Of a stretch of DNA of 49,458 bases, positions 7,604 through 15,651 are shown piece by piece. This DNA is from Paenibacillus sp. DMB5 (lineage in GTDB: Bacteria > Bacillota > Bacilli > Paenibacillales > Paenibacillaceae). Made by a program: the position numbers and the translations under genes. How positions within the stretch are numbered: the stretch's first letter is position 1; each line of letters begins with the position of its first letter. The notes under the pieces are model-generated. The model saw only the letters and a program-made list of their open reading frames with translations. It ran no database searches and had not been told where the DNA came from. The DNA lies in assembly GCF_001517085.1 (NCBI RefSeq), contig NZ_LRAC01000152.1, positions 1 to 49,458 on the forward strand. Reading direction: 5' to 3'.

Positions 7604-9696
7604 AGCATAGCAGTGACGGCATTTTTCCGGCGGTATGTCCGCTGGACTGTCCTGACACCTGCGGGCTGCTGGTCCATAAGCAGGACGGTAAAATTGTAAA
7701 AGTTGAAGGAAATGCGGCACATCCGGTCACGAAAGGGGCGATTTGCAACAAGGTGCGGAACATGGCCGGACGGGTGCATCATCCGGAGCGGCTGATGCAC
7801 CCGCTGCGCCGCACAGGCCCAAAGGGCAGCGGAGCCTTTGAACAGATCAGCTGGGAAGAAGCGGTTGCGGAGATTGCCGGACGGTACAGGCAGCTGTCCG
7901 CGGATTACGGGCCGGAGAGTATTCTGCCGTACTACTTCTACGGCAATATGGGTATGCTCAGCGTGGGCGGGATGGACCGCCGGTTCTTTAACCGGCTGGG
8001 CGCAAGCCGGCTGGATGCCAAAATCTGCAGCGCCGCCGGTACAGCAGGCTGGGTATATACGATGGGCATGGACGGGGGAGCCAGCCCGGAGGATACGGTG
8101 AACGCCGATCTGATTATCGTCTGGGGCGGCAACATTGTAAGCACCAATATGCATCAGGTGGTCTTTGCCGAGCAGGCACGCAAGCGGGGGGCAAAGGTTG
8201 TGGTCATTGATGTGCACCGCAACCGCACCGCGCAGTGGGGGGAATGGTTCCTGCCGCTGTACCCGGGAACAGACGCCGCACTGGCGCTTGGCCTAATGCA
8301 TATTCTGTTCCGGGACGGACTGACCGATGAAGCTTTTCTGCAAAAGTATACGGTAGGACATGAAGAGCTGCGCGAGCAGGCGCTGGGGTATCCGCCCGGG
8401 CTGGTGTCAGAAATTACCGGCGTGCCTGTGGCAGATATTGAGCAGCTGGCCAGGCTTTACGGCGAAGCCAAGGTGCCGTATATCCACATCGGCAACGGGC
8501 TGCAGCATCATGACAACGGCGGGATGAACGTCCGCAGCATTGCCTGTCTGCCCGCGCTGGTGGGCGCCTGGCTGAAGCCGGGAGGCGGGGCGATCAAGTC
8601 CAACGGCGGCTACAGCTCTGTTAACTCACAGGCGCTGGCCCGGCCGGAGCTGCGCAGCAATCCGCAGGCACGCAGCATTAACATGAACCGGATCGGCGAA
8701 GCGCTAATGCAGCAGGAGCAGCCGGTCATGAGCTTATTTGTATACGGCACCAATCCCCTGGTTGTAGCTCCAAGTGCTGACAAGGTAAAGGCGGGGTTTG
8801 CCCGCGAGGATCTGTTTACGGTGGTGCATGATCTGTTCATGACTGACACTGCGATGTATGCCGACATTGTGCTTCCGGCAACCTCCACCTTTGAAAATAC
8901 GGATTTGTACAGCTCCTACTGGCATCATTATATACAGCTGCAGGAGCCGGTGCTGGAGCGGCAGGGCGAGTGCAAGAGCAATGTGGAGCTATTCTCGCTG
9001 CTGGGACAGGCGATGGGCTTTGAACCGGAGGTCTTCGGCCAGCCGGAGGAGGAGATGATCCGTGCTGCGCTTGATTATCCGGACAACCCGTATTTGAACG
9101 GGGTAACGCTGGAGCGGCTAAAGGCAGAGCGGTTCGTGAAGCTGGATATGTCACCTAAGGCGCATTTTCTGGAGACGCTGCAGACTCCTTCCGGCCGGAT
9201 CGAGCTTTACTCCGAAGCCATGGAGCAGGCCGGTCTGCCGCCGCTTCCGGTTTATACGCCGCTGAAGGAAGGTTATGACGGTGTGCGGCGTCCGGAGCAG
9301 GGAGCGGACTATCCGCTGATGTTCATCTCGCCGCCGAATCATAACTTCCTGAATTCGACCTTCGGCAATGTAGAGAAGCATCAGAGGATGGAGAAGGCTC
9401 CTGTCCTTCAGATTCATCCTTTGGATGCAGCAGCCCGGGGGATTGCGGACGGTGACGAAATCACTGTATACAACGCCAGAGGTGAAGTGGAGATTTCAGC
9501 CATGGTGACGGATAAAATGCTGCCGGGCACTGTGATCAGCCAGGGGCTGTGGTGGGGCGGAAAAGGCAGGAAGCAGCGGGTCAACGTGCTTACACCGGAC
9601 CGGCTTAGCGATATGGACGGCGGTGCAACCTTCTTCTCGGCTACGGTGGAAGTGAAGAAACGGAAGCAGGTTTTGGAAGTGCCAGGCTCTATCTGA
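7600..9696 (+). CDS. Molybdopterin oxidoreductase with N-terminal [4Fe-4S] site (formate-dehydrogenase-like, BisC/YoaE type)
   Basis: This is a 698-residue catalytic subunit of the DMSO-reductase/formate-dehydrogenase superfamily. Cys13, Cys17, Cys21 and Cys49 (CPLDCPDTC ... GAICNK) form the N-terminal [4Fe-4S] motif. Cys143 in AKICSAAG is a candidate molybdenum ligand. IVWGGNIVSTNMHQ, IGNGLQHHDNG and the C-terminal molydopterin-binding domain (VYNARGEVEISA) complete the fold. There is no twin-arginine signal, so it is probably cytoplasmic. Its substrate is not evident: the formate channel upstream suggests formate, but no electron-transfer subunit gene is adjacent. TTG start with AAAGGAGG at 7583-7590. 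Assembly would need the mobA, moaA and TorD-type genes elsewhere in this window. Confidence 0.88.
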   Translation: MKHSSDGIFPAVCPLDCPDTCGLLVHKQDGKIVKVEGNAAHPVTKGAICNKVRNMAGRVHHPERLMHPLRRTGPKGSGAFEQISWEEAVAEIAGRYRQLSADYGPESILPYYFYGNMGMLSVGGMDRRFFNRLGASRLDAKICSAAGTAGWVYTMGMDGGASPEDTVNADLIIVWGGNIVSTNMHQVVFAEQARKRGAKVVVIDVHRNRTAQWGEWFLPLYPGTDAALALGLMHILFRDGLTDEAFLQKYTVGHEELREQALGYPPGLVSEITGVPVADIEQLARLYGEAKVPYIHIGNGLQHHDNGGMNVRSIACLPALVGAWLKPGGGAIKSNGGYSSVNSQALARPELRSNPQARSINMNRIGEALMQQEQPVMSLFVYGTNPLVVAPSADKVKAGFAREDLFTVVHDLFMTDTAMYADIVLPATSTFENTDLYSSYWHHYIQLQEPVLERQGECKSNVELFSLLGQAMGFEPEVFGQPEEEMIRAALDYPDNPYLNGVTLERLKAERFVKLDMSPKAHFLETLQTPSGRIELYSEAMEQAGLPPLPVYTPLKEGYDGVRRPEQGADYPLMFISPPNHNFLNSTFGNVEKHQRMEKAPVLQIHPLDAAARGIADGDEITVYNARGEVEISAMVTDKMLPGTVISQGLWWGGKGRKQRVNVLTPDRLSDMDGGATFFSATVEVKKRKQVLEVPGSI

Positions 9697-9823
9697 TTAC
9701 ACTATGATTCTATAATTGAATAACGCGATAAAGCGGTAATGTGAAAGCTTGCTCTTCACCCTGTTTTGGGATAATACTGGATGGATTGACGACATATATG
9801 TAACAGGGGATGAAAGACAAGCT

Positions 9824-11038
9824 ATGAAGTTTTTGCAGGATTATCCGAGGGAAGTCAAAGTATTTCTGATTGCAAGTCTCGTCAATGCAACCGGCAGCGC
9901 CCTGATGTGGCCGCTTGTGACGATGTATGTTTTTGAGGAGCTTGGCCGCAGCATGCAGGAGGCCGGACTCGTTATCGCTATCCAGTCTCTGGGGGGGATT
10001 GCCGGACAGCTGCTGGGCGGCTCACTGTATCATAAGCTGGGCGTCAAACGCCTGATTGTCGGGGCCCTGGCTATGAATGCACTCGCCTTGTTCGCTCTTC
10101 CCGCGGCAAGCACGAACTGGTATTTATTCATGGTGGCTATGGGGCTGGTCGGCCTGTTTAATTCCATGGCGCAGCCGGCGATTCAGGCTTTTGTCGGCTT
10201 CCGCTTTGCGGAGCGGCGGGGCGAGCTGTTCAATATCATTTATGTTGCGAATAATATCGGGGTGGCGCTCGGCACGATCCTCAGCGGTTTTTTGGCCGAG
10301 ATTTCCTATATGCTGAGCTTTGTGATGAACGGGCTGACCTCGGCCATTTTCGCTCTATTCTTCCTGATCTATCTGCGGAAAATCAGCAGTACTCCGGTGC
10401 AGGAGAATCCGCGCAGATCCCAGCACCGGGAGCAGTCGGGGTGGAAGCTGGCGGGGAACACCCGGCTCTACCTGTACATGTCGCTGGGAACGATGTTCCT
10501 GCTGATCGGCAATTCCGTCTGGAACACGGGGGTTTCCCCGTTTATCATTTCAGAAGGCTGGTCCAAGAGCCTCTACAGCTTCCTCTGGACGCTTAACGGT
10601 ATTCTGATCTTTGCCGCCCAGCCGGTAGTGAGTCTGATCAAACGCTGGTTCGCCGGCACGTCAAATGCCCAGATGACGGCAAGTGCCGTATTTTACTTAA
10701 GCGGATATGCGGTCATTCTGCTGATGCCGAGCTATCCCGGCCTTGTGCTGGCGATGATCCTGGCGACGCTAGGCGAAATGCTGATTTCACCTGCAACGCC
10801 GGCATTTATCGCGGATACCGCCGGACGCAACGCCCCTTTCTATATGGGGCTCAGCGGCGGAATCGGGGCAGCAGGCCGAGTCATCGGCCCGGCTCTGATG
10901 GGCGGCCTGTTCGACCAGGGGGGACTCGCGCCCACCGGATGGCTTGCCTGCGCAATGGCAGTGCTGGCAGTCGGATTTTTTGTGATCCATGCCTATGTTA
11001 ACCGCTCAGACCGTAATCTCGGGCAAAATGCGGTATAA
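9824..11038 (+). CDS. MFS transporter (DHA1-like)
   Basis: This protein of about 404 residues has twelve predicted transmembrane helices. An MFS signature follows helix 2 (GGSLYHKLGVKRLIVG), and the middle loop is polar (IYLRKISSTPVQENPRRSQ). This is the arrangement of drug/H+ antiporter-type exporters. The substrate is unknown. The frame is open from a TTG at 9749, but the first 25 residues are polar and atypical. The ATG at 9824 begins the usual MKFLQDYPREVKVFL amphipathic start. The ribosome binding site before it is weak (GGGGATGAAAGAC), so the start is uncertain. It follows the molybdopterin gene without a recognisable terminator and may be cotranscribed. Confidence 0.85.
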   Translation: MKFLQDYPREVKVFLIASLVNATGSALMWPLVTMYVFEELGRSMQEAGLVIAIQSLGGIAGQLLGGSLYHKLGVKRLIVGALAMNALALFALPAASTNWYLFMVAMGLVGLFNSMAQPAIQAFVGFRFAERRGELFNIIYVANNIGVALGTILSGFLAEISYMLSFVMNGLTSAIFALFFLIYLRKISSTPVQENPRRSQHREQSGWKLAGNTRLYLYMSLGTMFLLIGNSVWNTGVSPFIISEGWSKSLYSFLWTLNGILIFAAQPVVSLIKRWFAGTSNAQMTASAVFYLSGYAVILLMPSYPGLVLAMILATLGEMLISPATPAFIADTAGRNAPFYMGLSGGIGAAGRVIGPALMGGLFDQGGLAPTGWLACAMAVLAVGFFVIHAYVNRSDRNLGQNAV

Positions 11039-11108
11039 TGGATAATGCTGGCTGAATAGCGGATCTGAGAACCTATAGATAAAAGGCAAGGCAAGGAGTG
11101 GAGGCGTT

Positions 11109-11639
11109 ATGCAACAAATCAACGAAGGCTCGCTGACGATCCGGCCCTCGGAAATCAGGGATGTCCGTGAGCTGATCCTGCTGGACAATATGATCTGGAC
11201 AGAAGATACGACACCGGGGCCGCTAATGTGGCGTTCCCGTGAGGATTACCTGCTCCATGCACCGCCGGGCTCACAGCTTGTCGCCTTGCAGAATGGCGAG
11301 CTGTGCGGATATGTGGGCTTTGGCTGCCCAAGCGGAATGGAGAGCAACCGGCATGTCTGCGAGGTGAACATCGCTGTCGATCCGCAGTTTCAGCGCCAGG
11401 GAATCGGCAGCAGGCTGATTGAAGCGATCAAACAGCATGCCGCAGACCACGGTATCCGGAAGCTGCGGCTGCGCGTGCTGTCGAGTAATGAGCCGGCGCT
11501 CGCCTTTTACCGCAAATGCGGATTTGAGGAAGAGGGCCGGCTGAAGGAAGAGTTTTACTTGGGCGGTCATTATGTCGATGAAGTGTTTATGAGCTGTATG
11601 CTGACTGGAGGGAATCAGAATGGAAGTCATTTCGCTTAA
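11109..11639 (+). CDS. GNAT family N-acetyltransferase
   Basis: This is a 176-residue acetyl-CoA-dependent acetyltransferase. The cofactor loop QFQRQGIGSRLI (motif A) follows a beta strand VNIAVDP. LRVLSSNEPALAFYRKCGFEEEGRLKEEFYLGGHYVDEVFM gives motif B and the usual C-terminal strand; the pattern is like ribosomal-protein or aminoglycoside-type GNATs. The acceptor is unknown. The start is supported by AAGGAGTGGAGG. Its end overlaps the MOSC gene by 20 bp, so the two are translationally coupled. Confidence 0.87.
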   Translation: MQQINEGSLTIRPSEIRDVRELILLDNMIWTEDTTPGPLMWRSREDYLLHAPPGSQLVALQNGELCGYVGFGCPSGMESNRHVCEVNIAVDPQFQRQGIGSRLIEAIKQHAADHGIRKLRLRVLSSNEPALAFYRKCGFEEEGRLKEEFYLGGHYVDEVFMSCMLTGGNQNGSHFA

Positions 11640-12258
11640 TGTAGGCAAGCCCGTAACGGTGGATTACCGCGGGAAGCCGCTGGAGACAGGGATTTACAAG
11701 CTGCCTGCAGAAGGGCCGGTACGGCTCCACGCTTTGGGCTTCGATGGTGACGGCCAGGCGGATCTCGTCAATCACGGGGGAGTAAACAAGGCAGTCTGTG
11801 TCTACCCGATTGAGCATTATACATTTTGGGAGGAGCAGCTCGGCAAAAAGCTGGCGTATTCCGCCTTTGGTGAGAATATTACGGTAAGCGGGCTGCTGGA
11901 GACCGAGGTCTGCATCGGCGATGTGTATGAGATTGGAACGGCACTGCTGCAGGTCAGCCAGCCGCGGTTCCCGTGCTTCAAGCTCTCACAGAAGCATGGC
12001 GCGAACGATATGCCGGCCAAGGTGCTCTCCACAGGCTTCAGCGGCTTTTATTTCCGTGTACTGCGTGAAGGCGCCGTCGGTGCCGGTGATACTGTTGTGA
12101 AGGTCGAGTCCGGTGAGGGAGACTACTCGGTCCGCCGGGTGCTCAAGGCGATGGAGGTCGGACGGAAGGATAAAACCGATCTCAAGGAGCTGTCTGAGCT
12201 AAGCACGCTGACCGATGAGATCCGCGATGATTTCAAGAAATGGCTGGAGCGGGAGTAG
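11620..12258 (+). CDS. MOSC domain protein (YiiM-like)
   Basis: This 212-residue protein has a MOSC domain, the fold that carries the molybdenum cofactor or sulfur in YiiM/mARC-type reductases. Characteristic pieces are GFDGDGQADLVNHGGVNKAV, FGENITVSG, the conserved cysteine in QPRFPCFKLSQKHG (Cys about 119) and TGFSGFYFRVL. YiiM-type enzymes reduce N-hydroxylated base analogues, but this protein lacks the ferredoxin domain of mARC homologues. A C-terminal helical tail of about 50 residues (about 160-212) follows. It starts inside the preceding acetyltransferase gene with GGAGGG just upstream. It fits the molybdenum theme of the window. Confidence 0.87.
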   Translation: MEVISLNVGKPVTVDYRGKPLETGIYKLPAEGPVRLHALGFDGDGQADLVNHGGVNKAVCVYPIEHYTFWEEQLGKKLAYSAFGENITVSGLLETEVCIGDVYEIGTALLQVSQPRFPCFKLSQKHGANDMPAKVLSTGFSGFYFRVLREGAVGAGDTVVKVESGEGDYSVRRVLKAMEVGRKDKTDLKELSELSTLTDEIRDDFKKWLERE

Positions 12259-12323
12259 ACGGGATTGGGTACATAGCCTGGTGAGGCGGAAGCTTTGCGG
12301 GTATCTGCCGCAAAAGCAGCAGC

Positions 12324-12357
12324 AAACAGCCTGGGCGGCCAAGCCCCCAGGCTGTTT
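12324..12357. terminator. Perfect 12-bp inverted repeat between convergent genes
   Basis: AAACAGCCTGGG (12324-12335) pairs perfectly with CCCAGGCTGTTT (12346-12357) around a 10-nt loop. It lies between the MOSC gene and the convergent acetyltransferase gene. Neither side has a long T-run, so a bidirectional terminator is likely but not certain. Confidence 0.6.
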
Positions 12358-12401
12358 GAGTGTGTGTGCGGCTGAGAACGCGAGGCGGCTCACTCCTAGC
12401 T

Positions 12402-12950
12402 TCAGCCCAGCAGCTTCCACTCGCTGCGCAGCAGGCCGTAGACGGCGTGGTTCACATAGCCGTGGGGCAGCTTTTCCGACTGGCGGAGCACACCCTCGAA
12501 CACGAAGCCCAGCCGCTCGGGAATGGCCCTGCTTGCTTTGTTGCCGGTGGCGCAGCGGATTTCAATCCGGTTGAGCTCCATTTCCAGCAGGGCATAATCG
12601 ACAAACACACGGCAGGCGCTGGTCATATAGCCGTTGCCTTCATAGCCTTCGCCCAGCCAGTAGCCGATTCCGACAGAGCGGCTGAGCCAGTCGATCTCAT
12701 GATACCCGATGACGCCGGCCAGCTCCCCGCGGACCCACAGTCCGGCGGTGAAGCCGCCGTTGTCGCTGCCCTGCTTGACGGCATTTTTGATGAAAGTGGT
12801 GATATGGGCCTGTTCGGAAACTCCGTCCACCCATGGCAGCCATTGTCTGAGCCGCAGCCGCGACCGCTCTACCAGCGCGAACATCTGGCGGGCATGCTCC
12901 GGCATCAGCAGCTTTAGCACAAGCTCATCATCTACGACATAATTAAACAT
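12402..12950 (-). CDS. RimJ/RimL-type GNAT acetyltransferase
   Basis: This 182-residue protein matches the ribosomal-protein-serine acetyltransferase group (RimL/YdaF-like). It opens LVLKLLMPEHARQMFALVE and has the WLPW motif typical of the group. The acetyl-CoA region follows as GIGYWLGEGYEGNGYMTSA, then LNRIEIRCATGNKASRAIPERLGFVFEG. The likely role is acetylation of a protein N-terminus or a small amine. The ATG at 12950 is chosen over 12968 because GAGGAG sits just before it. Confidence 0.87.
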   Translation of the reverse strand: MFNYVVDDELVLKLLMPEHARQMFALVERSRLRLRQWLPWVDGVSEQAHITTFIKNAVKQGSDNGGFTAGLWVRGELAGVIGYHEIDWLSRSVGIGYWLGEGYEGNGYMTSACRVFVDYALLEMELNRIEIRCATGNKASRAIPERLGFVFEGVLRQSEKLPHGYVNHAVYGLLRSEWKLLG

Positions 12951-12986
12951 GCGGCTGTCTCCTCTCACGCCCGGCCGATATGGTGC

Positions 12987-13232
12987 TTAACGCTTTTTCC
13001 ATTCGAGGGCATAAATGTCCTCTTCGAGCGATTGCATCCGCTGTACGGCCAGGGAGCGGCAGTCGCTCAGCGCAGCATTATAAACAGCCGGACCGAGCTC
13101 CTTAAGGAAAAACTCCAGCAGGTTGTCCGCTGCAAGGTGGCCGATCGTTTCCCCGCGTTCCGCTTCAAAATAGCTGCGGATGTTCTCCGTAATGAGATCG
13201 CGCTGCTCTTTTGGCAGCTTAATTGGCTTCAT
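12987..13232 (-). CDS. DUF2164 family protein
   Basis: This is an 81-residue soluble protein: IKLPKEQRDLITENIRSYF, then ETIGHLAADNLLEFFLKELGPAVYNAALSD. It matches DUF2164, a small helical family of unknown function found in Firmicutes and proteobacteria. The ATG at 13232 follows a GGGGGA ribosome binding site; the frame is open further upstream but without family similarity. It is 36 bp upstream of the acetyltransferase gene on the same strand and probably shares its transcript. Confidence 0.82.
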   Translation of the reverse strand: MKPIKLPKEQRDLITENIRSYFEAERGETIGHLAADNLLEFFLKELGPAVYNAALSDCRSLAVQRMQSLEEDIYALEWKKR

Positions 13233-13444
13233 AGATGAGTCCCCCTTTTTTATATAAGAAAGTACATGTTTCACGCAATGCTTTATCTGTATCTTTCTTG
13301 CATAAACGGATACCGTTCTGTTCAGGACGGCGTAGCCATTCATATTGGCTGAAAAATGTAAAAGCCTCATGCTTCCCATGCTACTCTATCGTCCGGAGTG
13401 AAGTCAAAGCCCTCCCGCTTGCGAGGACTCCATTACCCATTTCA

Positions 13445-13473
13445 TTGATCATTCTCCGGTTAACGGGTATATT
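13445..13473 (+). promoter_or_regulatory. Probable glnS promoter
   Basis: TTGATC (13445-13450), a 17-bp spacer and TATATT (13468-13473) give a sigma-A-type promoter about 55 bp before the glnS start. The short leader leaves no room for a T-box, and no T-box signature was seen in 13233-13528. Confidence 0.6.
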
Positions 13474-13528
13474 AATAGGAAACATGTTTATACAAGGACG
13501 TAAATTACAGAACGAGAGGTTGATAGCT

Positions 13529-15229
13529 GTGGAGAACCGTGGAACACCCTCCAATTTCATCAAGAATATTATTACCGAAGATTTGAGCTCAGGTAAAGTA
13601 CAAGAAGTGGTCACCCGCTTTCCGCCGGAGCCGAACGGTTATTTACATATCGGACATGCCAAGGCGATCTGGATTAACTTTACACTGGCTGATGAATTCG
13701 GGGGTAAAACAAACCTGCGCTTCGACGACACCAATCCGCTAAAAGAGGACACGGAATATGTTAATTCCATCAAAGAGGATGTGAAGTGGCTTGGGTACGA
13801 GTGGGAAGAGCTGCGGTTTGCATCCGACTATTTCGGGGAAATGTACGAACGGGCAGAGCTGCTGATCCAAAAAGGCAAAGCCTATGTGGACGATCTGTCC
13901 GCCGATCAGATCCGTGAGCTGCGCGGCACGTTGACCGAACCCGGCAAGAACAGCCCGTTCCGTGAGCGTAGTGCTGAAGAGAGCCTGGACCTGTTCCGGC
14001 GTATGCGTGCAGGAGAATTCAAGGACGGCGAGAAGGTGCTGCGCGCCAAGATTGATATGGCTTCGCCTAACATCAACCTGCGCGACCCGGTCATCTACCG
14101 GATTTCGCATTCCCATCACCATAATACCGGCGATGCATGGTGTATCTACCCGATGTATACCTTTGCGCATCCGCTGGAGGATGCCATCGAGCATGTCACC
14201 CACTCGCTTTGCTCTCTGGAGTTCGAAGACCAGCGCCCGTTCTATGACTGGGTTATTGCTGAATGCGAGATGGAGGCAGCCCCGCACCAGTATGAATTCG
14301 GCCGGCTTAATCTGGCCCAGACGGTAACCAGCAAGCGCAAGCTGAAGCTGCTGGTGGATGAAGGCCATGTTGACGGCTGGGATGATCCGCGGATGCCGAC
14401 GATCTCCGGACTGCGCCGCCGCGGCTATACGCCGGAAGCGATCCGCAGCTTCGTGCATGAGACTGGTATCTCTAAGAGCCAGGGCCTTGTCGACCTGCAG
14501 ATGCTGGAGCATTTCATCCGTGAGGACCTGAAGCTGACCGTACCGCGCACTATGTCCGTACTGCGGCCGCTGAAGGTTGTTATTACGAATTATCCGGAAG
14601 GTCAGACGGAGTATTTTGAGATTGAGAACAACGTGGAGAACCCGGAAATGGGCACACGCCAGATTCCGTTCTCCCGCGAAATCTATATTGAGCGCGATGA
14701 CTTCATGGAGGTGCCGCCGAACAAGTACTTCCGTCTCTTCCCTGGCAATGAGGTGCGCCTGAAGAATGCCTACTTCATCAAGTGTACGGACTTCATCAAG
14801 GATGAGAACGGCGAGGTTGTAGAGCTGCACTGTACCTATGATCCGGAGACAAGAAGCGGCAGCGGCTTCACCGGCCGTAAAGTCAAAGGCACCCTGCACT
14901 GGGTCGATGCAGGCCAGGCTGTTCCGGCAGAATTCCGCCTGTATGAGCCGCTGATCTCGGCCGAAGAAGCCGATGCTGAGGCAGAAGTGGAAGGCCTGGA
15001 GGTGTCTGCCGACAAACCTGAGCCAAGCTTCCTCGATCAGCTTAACCCGAATTCGCTGCAGATCCTGCAGGGCTTCGTGGAGCCGGGCCTGAAGGACAGC
15101 AAGCCGCAGGACAAGTTCCAGTTCTTCCGCCACGGTTACTTTAACGTGGACAGCAAGTACTCGACCCCTGAACACCTTGTGTTCAACCTGGTCGTTTCAC
15201 TGAAAAGCTCGTTCCAGCCTGGTAAGTAA
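13529..15229 (+). CDS. glnS: Glutamine--tRNA ligase
   Basis: This class I aminoacyl-tRNA synthetase (566 residues; E. coli GlnRS is about 554) charges tRNA-Gln directly. Visible are the HIGH motif in PNGYLHIGHAKAIW, RFDDTNP, the KMSKS-like TSKRKL, MPTISGLRRRGYTPEAIR and the GlnRS beta-barrel anticodon domain to the end. A 25-residue acidic insertion (EEADAEAEVEGLEVSADKPEP) interrupts the C-terminal barrel. The frame is open from 13235, but the GTG at 13529 after GAGAGG is the best start and gives the family N-terminus (NFIKNIITEDL). Many Firmicutes lack GlnRS and use GatCAB, so its presence narrows the host lineage. Confidence 0.95.
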   Translation: MENRGTPSNFIKNIITEDLSSGKVQEVVTRFPPEPNGYLHIGHAKAIWINFTLADEFGGKTNLRFDDTNPLKEDTEYVNSIKEDVKWLGYEWEELRFASDYFGEMYERAELLIQKGKAYVDDLSADQIRELRGTLTEPGKNSPFRERSAEESLDLFRRMRAGEFKDGEKVLRAKIDMASPNINLRDPVIYRISHSHHHNTGDAWCIYPMYTFAHPLEDAIEHVTHSLCSLEFEDQRPFYDWVIAECEMEAAPHQYEFGRLNLAQTVTSKRKLKLLVDEGHVDGWDDPRMPTISGLRRRGYTPEAIRSFVHETGISKSQGLVDLQMLEHFIREDLKLTVPRTMSVLRPLKVVITNYPEGQTEYFEIENNVENPEMGTRQIPFSREIYIERDDFMEVPPNKYFRLFPGNEVRLKNAYFIKCTDFIKDENGEVVELHCTYDPETRSGSGFTGRKVKGTLHWVDAGQAVPAEFRLYEPLISAEEADAEAEVEGLEVSADKPEPSFLDQLNPNSLQILQGFVEPGLKDSKPQDKFQFFRHGYFNVDSKYSTPEHLVFNLVVSLKSSFQPGK

Positions 15230-15240
15230 GGCTGCATAAT

Positions 15241-15286
15241 AAAAGGCTGTCCCTGTTGTCTTGCGATGACGGGGACAGCCTTTTTG
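15241..15286 (+). terminator. Intrinsic terminator after glnS
   Basis: AAAGGCTGTCCC pairs with GGGGACAGCCTTT around a 17-nt loop, followed by a T-run ending at 15285. Confidence 0.9.
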
Positions 15287-15350
15287 TGGTTTGTTTCCTG
15301 CTACGTGATGGTGACAGCATCTAGCGGGCGGCAGCCGGCTGCTGGCTCTA

Positions 15351-15636
15351 ACCAAAGGGAAAGGTCCCTTTGAATAAGGAGTATAGTATGCTACTGGTAG
15401 GAATCAAAGGGAAAAATCCCTTTGAAAAGCCCGGATAGAGCGCCGCTAGTGCGAATCAAAGGGAAAAATCCCTTTGAAAAGCCTGAATAGTGTGCTGTTG
15501 GTGCGAAATCAAAGGGAAAAATCCCTTTGAATGGCCTGGATAGTCTGCTACTGGTGCAAATCAAAGGGAAAAATCCCTTTGAATGGCCTGGGATAGTGTG
15601 CTGCTGGTACGAATCAAAGGGAGAAATCCCTTTGAT
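15351..15636. repeat. Tandem hairpin array B, six copies, period 52-53 bp
   Basis: Six near-identical palindromes start at 15351, 15403, 15455, 15508, 15560 and 15613. The consensus arms are TCAAAGGGA and TCCCTTTGA around a four-A loop; copy 1 has GG in the loop region and copy 6 a G. The 28-29 bp between them are conserved (core CCTGGATAGTGTGCTGCTGG), which rules out CRISPR. The stem core TCAAAGG...CCYTTGA and the period match array A at 3-228, about 15 kb away, although the linkers differ completely. The array fills the space between the glnS terminator and the stop of the 15652-16332 gene. Confidence 0.9.
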
Positions 15637-15651
15637 TTATTCGTTTATGTA

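Noticed and set aside
8026..8050. Selenocysteine at the molybdoenzyme active site
   Set aside because: No in-frame TGA occurs and the corresponding position is an ordinary Cys codon (Cys143).
13233..13528. T-box riboswitch before glnS
   Set aside because: No T-box sequence or antiterminator/terminator pair is visible and the likely leader is only about 50 nt.
13739..15175. 478-residue minus-strand open frame
   Set aside because: It lies wholly antisense to glnS and has no recognisable domain.
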